Positions 1 to 10,732 of a DNA stretch of 64,000 bases are shown one piece after another. Within the stretch, counting starts at the first letter, position 1, and the number at the start of each line of letters is the position of its first letter. The stretch covers positions 7,462,501-7,526,500 of the forward strand of contig CM042993.1 of NCBI GenBank assembly GCA_023678885.1, in the 5' to 3' direction. The notes below the pieces were generated by a model. The model saw only the letters and a program-made list of their open reading frames with translations, did no database searches and was not told the origin of the DNA. The translations under genes were made by a program, and so were the position numbers. The DNA is from Pogostemon cablin (taxonomy: Eukaryota; Streptophyta; Magnoliopsida; Lamiales; Lamiaceae).

Positions 1-568
1 GAGTAGTACCATTCAACCTTATTATCATACCGGAATAAATCCACCTGCAGGGTTTACATGATAATCATTATGAGCTCCTCAAGGGGACATCATCAACCAG
101 TTCTGTTAGGACACAGATTCCTTCTACAATCAACAACACACCATACAGACAGCACTATTTCCCAACTCACCGAGCATATTGATTTAACTATTAAATCTCA
201 CCCATTGATGAATCAAAAAAATAAATATTAGCTTACGTGTCGAGGTTATTGTATAGGGATTAAGAGTACGAACATCCATAATAACAGAGATCAAGTTCTA
301 TTATATAGTCAGTATAAACCGAACGATCTCAACGCGGCCTTGCTCAATACACACAAGGTGCACTAGCGCAAATTTATAGTCAAGATAGACTAACGCCAAA
401 TCACACTACGACTATATCGATAGATAGTCCCCGTCTATCTCAGTTGTGAATATCTGTTTGTACTTTATAAGGAGCCAATAATATGATCTTCCGTGTGATG
501 CCGCATACCACATTATCTACAGTATAAAGTAAATAAACTTTTTCAACAACATAATTGCAAACGTTTGA
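1..568. other. Window start, no gene seen
   Basis: I see no convincing coding sequence, RNA gene or terminal repeat here. Base composition is less AT-rich than the region after 1.2 kb, and the stretch adjoins the broken Ty3-type integrase on the minus strand. It may therefore be further decayed retrotransposon sequence, but that is inference from position only. Confidence 0.4.
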
Positions 569-1173
569 TCACATGATTCTCATTTCAAATATTGTCTTAA
601 CATTGTTCATACAAAAAGCTAGACTTTTAGCATACAATCCAACAATTGGTCCCAACCACCTTCTCCAGGATTTGCTGCACTTGCCGGATAGAAACTTCCG
701 CTTGGCCATTTGCTTGAGGATGATAGGGTGTAGTAACCCTATGCTTAACACCATAGTGTTTGAGAACTTTTTCAATAAGTTTGTAGACGAAGTGTGAACC
801 TCCATCACTTACTAGTGCTCTAGGAACTCCATAGTGGACAAAAATATATTTCTTCAAGAATGATAAAATAGTCTTTGAATCATTCATGCGCGTTAGAATT
901 TTTTCCATCCACTTAGAAATATAATCCACAGCAAGAAGGATGTATAGGAATCCATTAGATGGGGGAAACGGCCCCATAAAATCAATCCCCCATACATCGA
1001 AGATCTCTACAATAATGCTTGGTTGAAGTGGCATCTCATCCCTTTTACTTATATTTCGCATCATTTGACATCTATCACATGTCGCCACATAGGATTCACA
1101 ATCTTTGAACAAGGAAGGCCAATATAAAGTGGATTGTAGTACATTGGCTACAATCTTTTGGGCTCCATGTAAA
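569..1173 (-). pseudogene. Ty3/gypsy-type retrotransposon integrase fragment, broken
   Basis: Read on the minus strand, the fragment starts near 1173 with HGAQKIV, followed by a YWPSLFKDC block and CDRCQ, which resembles the integrase zinc-binding (H2C2) domain. The catalytic core follows: GIDFMGPFP supplies the first Asp, ALVSDGGSHF the second, and YHPQANGQAEVS the Glu, so the D,D-E triad is visible. The frame is lost shortly after (stop near 627) and the continuation lies in another frame down to about 569. No protease, reverse transcriptase, primer-binding site or LTR pair is seen, and upstream of 1173 homology stops abruptly at AT-rich sequence. This is a truncated, inactive copy of a plant Ty3-type polyprotein. 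Confidence 0.9.
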
Positions 1174-3085
1174 AAGTTAATATATATGTAAAATATTCTA
1201 ATTATTTGAAAAAATTTTGACTTGTATTTTTTTAAAATTTTACTTTATAACATAATACAATTGAAAATTATTTATTACTCCTCATGTCTCTCTAAAAAAA
1301 TGTGCAACCACATATGGACAATTTTGTCTCTTTTCTGTATATTTATATAGTTGTTAGTATTTCATCATAATTAAATAATTAAGATATATGAAAATAAATA
1401 AATATTAATTAATATACTAAAATCAAAAAATTAACAAACTCAATTTTAATTTATCTGATATGAAATAATGATTTAACTTAAAGAACTTAATTAAGCTTTT
1501 GGTTTTATACATAAATAAGTTTTTCAACCTCTTATTTTCTAGAGGTAAATCGATTCAAGAGTACTTGAATCGTCAATCCTCTTTTACTTGAAGAATACTT
1601 GAATCAATACTTTAGAGGTAGATTGATTTTGATTTTTTCTTCTTCTTGAAGAATCGATTCTTAAGATGTAACTATTCCCTTCCTCTTTAAGAATCGATTG
1701 TTAAGAGGTAAATCGATTCAAGATAACTTGAATCAGTTCTCTTCAAGAATACTTGAATCAAATTTTTAAAGGTAGGTAGATCGAATGAGCGATTCAAGAT
1801 TACTTGAATCAGGTCTCTTCAAGAATACTTGAATCAATTTTTTAAAGGTAGGTAGATCGAATCTCTACTTCATTCGCTCTATCTAAATAAATTTTTATAC
1901 TTTCATAAATGAATTTTTTATAATTTCATAAATGAATTCTCTAGAGGAACTTGAAGAAAGCTCCTATTCCTCTTGGAGAATCGAATATGTGTATTTATAA
2001 TGAATAACCAAAAAGTCTTATTTATAAATGATGTGAGAGAGAAGATTATATGGAATATTAGAGAAAAGTTTCAGAGAGAATATTATATGGAATATTCTTT
2101 TTTTCCCTTTATATATATGATTTAATTTAATATTAATTAATTTATTGCATTAAAACATTTAGTAATTAATTAATAGATACCCAAATAAATAAATAAAATA
2201 TTAAAAATTTAATCATTATTAAAAATAAGAAACTCATTATTTAAAAAATAAAATACTATTAAATAAGGAAGTTAATCAAAAGTAAACAAGGAAAATATTT
2301 AAAAAGTATTAAAAAATTCAAAATTTGAGAAAATTACACGTCACATTAGAGTGCCCTGGAGACGACACGTCAGCAAGAAAAGTTTTTGCTATAATATACT
2401 TAAGATATGCGAATATTTTATATTTTTTAATATTTAAAAGAAAGTTTGTGATTAAATTGAAACAAAAGGAAAAGGTCATGTATTTTTTTAATAAAAAAAA
2501 TCATGATTAAATTGAAAAAAAAAAGAGAAAATGTCATGTATTTAATTATAATTAACCTTTTTTTAAGTGAAATAATTTTGAAATCTTAAAACAGTCTCAT
2601 CGTGAGACAATCTTGCACAAGTATGTTCAAGATATTGATTTGTATCATAAATATGGAGATATTATCATTTTTTGTCCTATAATTTTGTAAAATCCAATTT
2701 AATCCTATAAGTTTTTGTTTTCTCAATTTTAATCTTACAACACTTAAAAAAATATTTATAAAAGGGCCACAAATTGAAAAAAAAAATTACAGACTAAAAT
2801 TTATATAAATAATTAAATTGAAAAGGTGAAAAAATATAAATTGATATAAAGTTAGACTTAATTTGATATTTTATCCGAAAATTTGATTCATGTAAGTACT
2901 GTACACCTAGTAAAATTTACTGATTTGCATGTGTTGGAGAATTGATCATGATTTGGACAGTCTGAGCGATGGAATAAATTTCTGTAGCAACATGTACCGC
3001 TCTATTGAATCATTTGATGTTCATCCCAAAGCATATAAATTCATCCATTAATAGGAGCAGAATAATGATACAGGCTACGACCTAC
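1174..3085. other. AT-rich intergenic sequence, no gene
   Basis: No gene is supported. The block is strongly AT-rich and contains the local repeat cluster at 1545-1870. Near 2595-2625 there is a short CTCATCGTGAGACAATCTTG motif resembling the GTCTCAC repeat family described at 26.5 and 45.2 kb. The short open frame at 2325-2510 is unremarkable in this composition. Confidence 0.5.
1545..1870. repeat. Local degenerate tandem/inverted repeat of ACTTGAATC motifs
   Basis: The words AAGAATACTTGAATCAA, AAATCGATTCAAG and AAAGGTAGGTAGATCGAAT recur several times, with two nearly identical copies of the longest unit at about 1739-1790 and 1812-1862. The unit contains both GATTCAAG and its complement CTTGAATC, so the array can form many small hairpins. 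No coding role is visible. Confidence 0.7.
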
Positions 3086-3381
3086 GGGTGTGCATTGGTC
3101 GGTTAACCGAAAATCGAAAATCGAACTTTCAAAATTGAAAATCGAATCGAACTTTTTTACAAAACCGAACCGAACTTAACTTTTACAAAACCGGTATTAA
3201 CCAAACCGAATTATTTCGGTCGGTTATTTTGGTTAAACGAACCGAAATTTATTAATTTTTTTAAAAAATAAACAATCTTTTTTATATCATTTTATTATAT
3301 TTTCACTACTTAAAAAATATTTTTAATATAACATACATTATAATAATATATATATAATTTTATATTATATATCTCTATATA

Positions 3382-3805
3382 CAGTGGCGGACGTACCAAG
3401 GGGGGAGGGGGGGCACTGGGCCCCCCTGAACTTCTAAAAATTACTAGTATAGATATAGAAATTTTTTTGAAATACCATTGTGTCCAAGTGGTGAAGTGAG
3501 TATATTTTAGTTTTAAAGGTCCCGTGTTCGATTCATGAAGCACTGTTATTTTTTTCTCCTCTTCTATTTCTTTTATTTATTTATTTTCCCTCTAAATAAC
3601 ATATTTATTTAATAATTTTAATGACTTTAGTTTCAAAATTGTTAATCTTACATAATACAATTAAAAATACTAAAACATCTTTAGAAAAATGTTAATAAAA
3701 GTTGGTAAATAAAATAATCTTCTAAAAATTTTTAGAACAAAAAATACGAACTATTGTATGAGAAAAGTTGGGTCCCCCTCGACGGAAATCCTGCGTCCGC
3801 CACTG
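3382..3805. mobile_element. Nested hAT-type MITE, CAGTGGCGGA ends, 8-bp target duplication
   Basis: The element begins CAGTGGCGGACGTACC and ends GCGTCCGCCACTG, an inverted repeat. It is flanked on both sides by the exact 8-base duplication TCTATATA (3374-3381 and 3806-3813), the length typical of hAT insertions. It lies inside the older element at 3086-4254. It has no transposase. Its interior includes a G/C-homopolymer stretch near 3400-3426 and tRNA-like box A and box B motifs near 3481-3535. Confidence 0.85.
3475..3545 (+). repeat. tRNA-like internal promoter motifs (possible SINE remnant)
   Basis: GTCCAAGTGGTGAAGTGAG (from 3482) resembles a tRNA box A region, and GTGTTCGATTCATG (from 3524) resembles box B (consensus GGTTCGANTCC). 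Spacing of about 43 bases is compatible with a tRNA-derived SINE head. The sequence cannot fold as an intact tRNA, so this is not called as a tRNA gene. Confidence 0.4.
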
Positions 3806-4270
3806 TCTATATATAATACTATATATATACCTACATGGTCAAAATAATATATATTTTACTTTTTTTTTTCGTAGTATAAATTAATACAATTTAAAGAAAA
3901 TATATTGAATAGATGAAATTATTTTAAGTTTTAATTAAATTTTGGTATTGAAAATTAAATTTAATTAATTAAGTAATTTTGTTTAGGATGAAAAAAAATA
4001 ATATTGAATATATATAAAATAAAATAATAAAGTGAATATATTAATATATATATATATAATAATAATAAATTAAAAGTTTGGTTCGGTTTTCGATTAATCG
4101 AAATTTTAAATTTCAAAACCAAAAACCGAACCGAAATTTTAAAAATTAGATTTGCAAAATCGAAAAGCGAACCGAATTTTAAAAAACCGAACCAAATTAA
4201 TATTTCAATTTGGTTTGGTCGGTTTGTTCGGTTTTAACCAAACTTTGCACACCCACCCCTAGATGCAGCC

Positions 4271-4309
<39 letters not shown>
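4271..4309. repeat. (ATT)n microsatellite
   Basis: About a dozen uninterrupted ATT units directly right of the hAT-like element. Confidence 0.95.
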
Positions 4310-4311
<2 letters not shown>

Positions 4312-4489
4312 TTTTTTTAATATTTTTTTTCATTTTTCACAACAAGTTAACAAGGAGATCTATGTAAAATTTACCAAATTTCAATTAACAGTATTTTATT
4401 TTATTTAGGACGCGGATACGGACGATATCATACTTTTTTTTTTCTTTTCTCCATACACTCACTTTTTATATTTACAAAAAGGCAATAAC

Positions 4490-5545
4490 TTGTGTGTAAT
4501 CGGGCGCAAGGTGCCCTGTGCACTTTAAAATTTTGTGTTAAATTGTATATCCTTTAGTATAAAAATATGTATCCTTTATTTTCTGAAAAAAAAATAAAAA
4601 ATATTAATGAATAGTGTATACCCTTTAGAACAAAATGGTGTACCCTTATTAATTAAAGTGTGTAGATAGTCGATTTTTATTGGGTGAGGTGAGTGTTTAA
4701 TTATGCTGTTATATGATTTAATCGGACTAATCTAACATAATATGGAGAAAGCATAGAAGAGGAAGAACACAAGAATTCCTCTCACGCTTGTGGGAGTTTA
4801 AAGTAGAGAGTTTGTTTATCTCTGTTTTATTTATTTGTGTGGTGGAGGATATAATTCTCCTTTTACAGTGGTAACAATGGTGACCTTGGTATTGATGGTG
4901 AAGATGAACTGATGTTGAAGATGAAGGTGCCGCCTCCTCTTTATACAAGTGGGGTGAGCCTCGTAGCAAGTGGACATTAAATGTATATCTGCATGAGGCT
5001 ATTAAAATATCTCTTGATTATTTTCCTAGTAGATATCTTAGGGATATCTACTAGGCTTGTAGGGTGTCAGGCCCAAGTGGGCAACTTGGGTGGGAGTCAG
5101 TAGAGAGAAAGAATTAGTGAGTAAGTGAATAGAGAAGGAGTCGGTAGAGAGAGAGGGGTAGATAAGAGGAGAGTAGAGAGAGAGGGGGACTCGGGGTGGC
5201 AGGTGGGTATAGATAGAGGACAAGTGGGTAGAGAGAGGGAGATGGCAGTAGAGAGAGAGAGGATGAGTGTAGAGAGAGGGCAAGTGGGTGAGAGGAGAGT
5301 GAGGGGATGTCTTTCTTCCGCCTCCCCTAGGTGGATAAGCGCGTGCTCCTCCCTCACTCGGCCTCCCTTTCTCTCCCCCTCGGATGGGCAGCCTCTGTCT
5401 CTAAATATTGATCCAGTCCTACTTGTGGGTCCAGTGTAAATGACCCTACCACAAAGTCTTTAGAACAAAATAATGTACATTTACTCATAATACTAAATTC
5501 TAAAGGTACACGGTGTATCTCCGGAGCACAAGAGCCTCACTCATA
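4490..5545. repeat. Family B repeat, probably split by an insertion
   Basis: The left part (about 4490-4660) has GGGCGCAAGGTGCCCTGTGC followed by TAGTATAAAAATATGTATCC and TTTAGAACAAAATGGTGTAC. The right part (about 5455-5545) has TTTAGAACAAAATAATGTAC and GGTACACGGTGTATCTCCGG. The same ordered words occur as compact copies of about 280 bases at 9430-9700 and 60343-60630. The roughly 0.8 kb between the two halves looks like foreign insertion, including the purine-rich tract at 5095-5300. No coding sequence is convincing. Confidence 0.5.
5095..5300 (+). repeat. Purine-rich GTAGAGAGAG tract
   Basis: About 200 bases of nearly pure A/G on the plus strand, built from GTAGAGAGAGAGG-type units. It opens long frames on both strands, which I read as compositional rather than coding. 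Confidence 0.8.
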
Positions 5546-5566
5546 CAAAAATACTAAAAAGTTAAA

Positions 5567-5843
5567 GGCTAATTATACTGTGCACCCGGTGCACCCTAAG
5601 ATAGGGTGCATCCACTTTCAAAAACGTATAAAAATATAAACAAAAACATATACAATTATGAACAAAAATGTATACAATCATTAAAAAATTTGTATATACT
5701 ATTGAATAAAAAGTTATACACATATGTATGTTAGTTTTTTTTAATGAAAAACTTAGTGTGAAAAAAATATACAATTATTAAGAAACACGTATACAAAATA
5801 AAATAAAAAATTATACACATATGGGTGCACCCGGGTGCACCTA
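5567..5843 (+). repeat. Family A repeat (TGCACCCGGTGCA), copy 1
   Basis: It starts GGCTAATTATACTGTGCACC, followed at once by the palindromic TGCACCCGGTGCA. The AT-rich middle is built from ATACAATTATGAAC-type words and an AAAACTTAGTGTG block. It ends GGTGCACCCGGGTGCACC then TAATATCAACTCTT. Related copies lie at 7371-7568, 45951-46239 and 46471-46806. It has no transposase and no clear target duplication. Confidence 0.7.
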
Positions 5844-6076
5844 ATATCAACTCTTAAAAAAAATGTAATGCTCCCTCTGTTAGGACTTAGGAGTACAGGT
5901 TTGTCCAAATGTAAAGTTTACGTTTAATTTTTTGTCAAGTAAAGCTCATACAAACAATTTTATATATCTCCAAGGGGCTCACACAAAATAATAAGACAAT
6001 TCATCACTACATATTAAAATATTATATACACTGCACAATAAAATATTATATCTTTTATGGAGTGTTTGGTAAGGTA

Positions 6077-6401
6077 CAGAGGCAGATGTATATATGGGCA
6101 GCCCCAGGCTGAAGCCCAGGGCTGCCCACCGAGAGCCCATTATATTATAGGTAAATAATTTGTTATTTTAAGTTTAGCCCAATCCAAAAATATTTTAAGT
6201 CCACCCAAAAGAAGCCAAAAAATAAATATAATCTCTTCAAATTTATATATTTTACGAGACTATTACAATAAATATTAAAATTTGGTCCATTTATCATCCA
6301 CCTTTAAGAAGGTGATTCCGTGTTTGTGGATATATATATTATTTTTTATTTTCTTTAATAACCTTAGCACACCGCATGACGGATTTCTGGATCCGCCCCT
6401 G
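6077..6401. mobile_element. hAT-type MITE with 8-bp target duplication GTAAGGTA
   Basis: The element begins CAGAGGCAGATG and ends GGATCCGCCCCTG, an imperfect inverted repeat of the same CAG(T/G/A)GGCGGA type as the element at 3382. Both flanks carry GTAAGGTA (6069-6076 and 6402-6409). Near 6098-6129 there is a strong hairpin around GGGCAGCCCCAGG and CCCAGGGCTGCCC. It is non-coding. Confidence 0.85.
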
Positions 6402-6409
6402 GTAAGGTA

Positions 6410-6647
6410 AGAAATGAAAACAGAATCAATTTGCTTGTTTGGTGATGCTTGAAATGGAATGAAATCCCACTTTTAGCTCTTGCTAATGGAGTTAGAGTTT
6501 GACAGTAGGCTCGAGCTTTAGTCAGTGATTTTGGTTTTGCTAAATAGACACGGTATAGAAAGAATCAAAGGCATAGCAAAATTCAAACCATAGAAATTAA
6601 AGAAGCAAATTATTATAAGAAAATAACACAAAATGTCCTCATAGGTA
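6410..6647. other. Intergenic, no gene
   Basis: Short stretch between two transposable elements. Nothing coding or repetitive was recognised. Confidence 0.5.
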
Positions 6648-6984
6648 GGGAGGTAAACGAACCAAGTCGCTCGCAAACTATTCGAGACTCGATTCGAAAA
6701 AAAATTCGTTCGAGTTCGTTCGTGGAAAAAAACGAGTCGAGCCGAGCTCGATTATTTTTTCGAGCCGAACTCGAGCCCGAGGGTGTTTGGCTCGAAAGCT
6801 CGCGAACGTGTTCGTTTACAGGCTCGCGAACGTGTTCGCGAACATGTTCGTTTAAAAGCTCGCGAACATATTCGTTTACAGACTCGCGAACATTTTTTAT
6901 AAAGATCGCGAACGTGTTCGATTATAGGCTCGTGAACGTTTTCGATAATAGGCTCAAATAGTGGTGAATATGCTTATTATTCAT

Positions 6985-7022
6985 ATTATTACTCCATTAT
7001 TATTATTATTATTATTATTATT
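6985..7022. repeat. (ATT)n microsatellite
   Basis: About ten ATT units in the core of the 6648-8699 element. Confidence 0.9.
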
Positions 7023-7094
7023 GTTGTTATTATTTATTATAACATATCAATATGATAATTTTAGAGTTTAAAAAATTTTACATAAATAAATAAA

Positions 7095-7097
<3 letters not shown>

Positions 7098-7131
<34 letters not shown>
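7098..7131. repeat. (TA)n microsatellite
   Basis: Uninterrupted TA dinucleotides. Confidence 0.95.
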
Positions 7132-7133
<2 letters not shown>

Positions 7134-7370
7134 CTATAATTTATTATGGATATAAATTTATAATTTTAAAAATATAGTATACTTTAAATTATAGAAAAAA
7201 TTTATAGTATGACAATGAAAATAATGAAATTATTAAAACGTAATTAATAAAAATAAAATTAAAAAGAGAACGCATGTTATTAATTCTAAATAATAAATTA
7301 AAAGTCATATTTATAATGGGTTTAAAGATGTAAATTTTTTATTTTCTATCCCTATATAAGATTTAATTTT

Positions 7371-7568
7371 GAGATTATTTTGCAATGCACCGGGTGAACC
7401 GGTGCATATGTAGTTAGTAAGTTAATAATAAGGGCGTGGGTAGTTTTTTAATAAAAGAAAATTAATTATATTATTTTATTTAATGTTGTGGATTAAATTT
7501 AAAACTAATCTGACGGTTAAGATCGTCTAGGTGCACATGTGCACCCGGTGCACCACATTTGGACTCTT
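7371..7568. repeat. Family A repeat (TGCACCCGGTGCA), short copy
   Basis: It opens with GCAATGCACCGGGTGAACC and closes with GTGCACCCGGTGCACCACAT then TTGGACTCTTA, matching the terminal words of the family A copy at 5567-5843. The middle is shorter and unrelated, so this looks like an internally deleted member. Confidence 0.55.
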
Positions 7569-7678
7569 AATTTTGATTTATTTATACTTAAATTTTGAAT
7601 AAATATATGTATTTATATACATTAAATTGTAACTAATAGTAATTAATAAAATTGTAAGTATTTTAAAGTCGACACCTC

Positions 7679-7681
<3 letters not shown>

Positions 7682-7739
<58 letters not shown>
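7682..7739. repeat. (AT)n microsatellite
   Basis: About 29 uninterrupted AT units. Confidence 0.95.
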
Positions 7740-7741
<2 letters not shown>

Positions 7742-7840
7742 GTAAAAATAAATTAATTAAATATAATTATTTATTTATATTTTAATAGTATAATTTTATT
7801 CGAAGGAGAAATTTCGAATTTATATACACACGTATTTGCC

Positions 7841-7841
<1 letters not shown>

Positions 7842-7935
<94 letters not shown>
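7842..7935. repeat. Long (ATT)n microsatellite
   Basis: About 31 consecutive ATT units, one of the longest simple repeats in the window. Confidence 0.95.
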
Positions 7936-7938
<3 letters not shown>

Positions 7939-7973
7939 GAATAACATAAAGATACATTCAAATTTTAGGCAAA

Positions 7974-8214
7974 TAGTTGTATGACACCGTCTTACGTAAG
8001 GTCTTACATGAAACAAATAAAAAGTTCATAGAATGTTAACACTTTCTCTATATTCCATATAAAATGTTAGTTTTGTTTATATTATAAATTGTTCATAAAA
8101 TAGTTCACTGCATCATTATTACTTTTATCGTTTGAATATCACTTTTAATTAATAATAGTATCACTTTTTATTCGTCTCATGTAAAGATTTACATAAGACG
8201 GTTTCACACAACAC
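7974..8214. repeat. Family C (GTCTCAC/GTCTTAC) MITE, copy 1
   Basis: The left end GACACCGTCTTACGTAAG is mirrored by the right end TACATAAGACGGTTTCACAC. The middle contains TATCACTTTT words shared with the copies at 26541-26807 and 45203-45424. It is short, non-coding and palindrome-ended, so a MITE is the simplest reading. Confidence 0.6.
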
Positions 8215-8713
8215 CTACCTCAAAATTTAAATTAAATTATACTCCATATACTTATAAATGTTAATTAAGAAAATCTTTTGTTATATTATTAAAATATATT
8301 TTAATTAATAGGAGTAATTAATACTTCTAATAATTAAAAAAAATTATAATTGCTCTAGATACCACTTTTTATAAAAAAAAATTATTAATAAAATTTTATT
8401 ATTCATGAGACGATCTCAGTCGAGCCTTTACACATTAAAAAAACAAAAAAAATGAATAATTTCCAGCTTAACGAGCCCGAACGAGCCCGAACTCGAACTA
8501 ATGACTAGTTTTTATCGAGTCGAATTCGAACTTGAGCTCGAGTTTGATTTTTTTTATTCAGTTAAAATATTTCGAGCTCGAGCCTAAAAATCAAAATTCG
8601 AATCGAGCTCGAGCCGAGCTCGAGCTCCTTAAAAAAAATTCGAGACGAGCTTCGAGTCCGGTGATGTTCGGCTCGGCTCGGCTCGATTACATCCCTTGGA
8701 AGTGTGGAAATTA

Positions 8714-8976
8714 CTCCCTCCGTCCCAATCTCGTCGTCTTACTTTCCATTTTTATCCGTCCCAAACTAATTGTCTTATTCCAAAAAAGGAAATATCACAT
8801 CAATCCCCACCCCTAAAAGTTCATTGTAATTACAACTTTACCACACCCACCTAACACACATAACATACTTTATAATTTATTTATTACCTAAAAATACTAC
8901 AATACTCCTAAAAAATTAATTTTTCTTAAACTCCGTATCTACATTAACGCATATAATAACTATGAGATGGAGGAAG
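8714..8976. mobile_element. Stowaway-type MITE (Tc1/mariner), TA flanks
   Basis: It begins CTCCCTCCGTCCC, the canonical Stowaway terminus, flanked by TA. It ends GAGATGGAGGAAG before TA. The right end has diverged and lies inside a 53-base tandem duplication. Confidence 0.75.
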
Positions 8977-9066
8977 TAATAGTTAAAGAATTAGTAATGG
9001 AGTAATAAATATATATGAGATGGAGGAAGTAATAGTTAAAGAATTAGTAATGGAGTAATAAATATA
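8961..9066. repeat. 53-bp direct tandem duplication
   Basis: A 53-base unit beginning TATGAGATGGAGGAAGTAAT at 8961 is repeated at 9014. The duplicated unit includes the right terminus of the adjacent Stowaway element. Confidence 0.9.
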
Positions 9067-9429
9067 GTGGGGGTGGGGGAGTTGGAATTTATAGTTTCAA
9101 GAAAAGAAAAAAAAAAAAAAAAGAAAAGAAAAAGAAAAAGAGGCAGAACAGATTAGGCCTTCCCCAAAGGCGACAAAAGCGTTCCATCCCTTGGAGCACT
9201 CATCCATCAACATCCCTCGTAAACCACCACATACTGAATCATATTCATATTCCTACCTCCCTTCCCCAGTTGTGTTTTTCCTACATTTTCTTTTTTTTTT
9301 TTCTTTTTCTTAAATTTATTTCTTAGATAAGTTTCTTTCCATTTTTATAATACTCCCTTTGTTACGAGGAAAAAAAAAGTTTATATTTGTTTTTTCACGT
9401 GAAATAAGAGATATAGTAATATTTTGAGT

Positions 9430-9700
9430 AGGTTTTTAGTGTTCCCGAATGCAAAATGTGCGTAAGAGTATACAGTTTTGTTCTAAAGAGTATACACTTT
9501 ACTTAATAAGAGTATAATTTTTTCATTGAAAAGATCGGTGAAAATATGAAAAGTATAAATATTTTATTTAAAAAAATTATTTTTTTCCAAGAAAATAAAG
9601 GGCACACATTCTTACATTTTAAGAGTGTAACATTTAATACAAAAGGATATAAATTTAAAAAAAAATGAGGGTTTTAGGGCACGGTGTTCCCAGAGACATG
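9430..9700. repeat. Family B repeat, copy 2
   Basis: It runs from AGTGTTCCCGAATGC through GTTCTAAAGAGTATACAC and AAAATATGAAAAGTATAAAT to AGGGCACGGTGTTCCC. The same ordered words recur at 60343-60630. It is non-coding and has no obvious long terminal inverted repeat beyond the GTGTTCCC/GGGCAC words. Confidence 0.6.
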
Positions 9701-10530
9701 CAAGTTTTAACCTAATACAGTTGCATTAGTATTGTGTGTATACTCCATATAAAAATATTAATTATTTTATAGGAATTCATCTACCAAAAGAAAAATATAA
9801 AGTTTACCTATCTAGAAACAAACCCTAATGGCGTAACAATAACCTTTATTTGGGACAGATGTAATACTATTTTCTCGGTCTCAAGCATGTTTGTATTCGT
9901 ATTTAGGTACGTGGATTAAGAAATTATTGAAATTGATGAATAAAAGTATCTTAAATGTAATAAAATGTGCAAATAGCATGATCCTTTGCATGCATGCATC
10001 CTGAATTAGTTTTATAGAGTATATTTTTTTTAATGAAAGTAACTTTTTTTTAATTCTAAGTTTTCATTAAAGACTAACAAAAAAAACTAGATATACTAGT
10101 ATTTTATACTCCCTTCGTCCAAAAAGAATATTGACGTTTATCTTTGGACATGAAAATTAAGTAATATATTTAATGTATAATATGTGGAAGATATAATATT
10201 TTAATGTATTGTATTTATAATGTGTACGGGCTCATATATATTACTATTATTTTGTATGGGTTCATATACTTAAAAAAAATGAATTTCTCAATTTTTATGG
10301 GAAAATCCAATTTTAATGAAAGTATATTTTTTGGTGGAGAGAGGGGCAAGAATTAATTAGGGGCAGACATGTTTGAGACACTTTCATAATTAATTAATTT
10401 TTTTTATTAAAGATGTTATCACTTTTTTAATAATACAAATTATTAATAAAATAGTTTATAGCACTATTATTTTTAAGAAAAGTTAAATTTCTTTGATTTT
10501 AGGAGTATGAGATTTACATTTTTCATTATG

Positions 10531-10732
10531 CTCCCTCCTTCCTACTGAAAGGTCATCATTTTAATATATTGGCGTCTCATCAAAATGTCCATATTTTCCA
10601 CTTTTAGTAAAAATGTACCACATGTGGCCCATCACTCAATACTAATACAACTACCCACTACACATAAAATAATAATATTTCTTAATCTACGCATAAAAAA
10701 TAATCGTTGACGTTTGGGCGAGAAAGAGGGAG
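10531..10732. mobile_element. Stowaway-type MITE
   Basis: It begins CTCCCTCCTTCCTACTG and ends GAGAAAGAGGGAG followed by TA. About 200 bases, non-coding. Confidence 0.65.

Larger units (their letters stand above)
3086..4254. mobile_element. hAT-like non-autonomous element with GGGTGTGCA ends
   Basis: The left end reads GGGTGTGCATTGGTCGGTTA and the right end is its imperfect inverse, ending TTTGCACACCC. Subterminal regions carry many inverted copies of the words AACCGAAC and GGTTCGGTT, a common layout for plant hAT-type non-autonomous elements. There is no transposase frame. A second element (3382-3805) is nested inside. I could not find a clean target duplication, so superfamily assignment rests on the termini and the subterminal repeats. 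Confidence 0.6.
6648..8699. mobile_element. Large non-autonomous TIR element with CGAG/CTCG subterminal repeats
   Basis: The left end AGGGAGGTAAACGAACC is matched by the right end, whose complement reads AGGGATGTAATCGAGCC. Both sides are dense in GAGCTCGAG and TTCGAGC words in inverse orientation (6660-6960 and 8465-8695). The left side also has a roughly 30-base tandem unit, GCTCGCGAACGTGTTCG, repeated about six times (6795-6950). The 1.5-kb core is AT-rich and holds microsatellites, a family A copy and a GTCTCAC-family copy. No transposase or clear target duplication is seen. hAT affinity is inferred from structure. Confidence 0.5.

Noticed and set aside
3475..3545. Possible tRNA gene
   Set aside because: Box A-like and box B-like motifs are present, but acceptor and anticodon stems do not form; kept only as a possible SINE remnant.
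5125..5439. Open frame of 104 codons and opposing minus-strand frames
   Set aside because: All come from the purine-rich GTAGAGAGAG tract, where stop codons are rare on both strands; no domain is recognisable.
6722..6961. Open frame rich in Ser-Arg-Thr repeats
   Set aside because: It translates the tandem GCTCGCGAACGTGTTCG array inside a transposable element.
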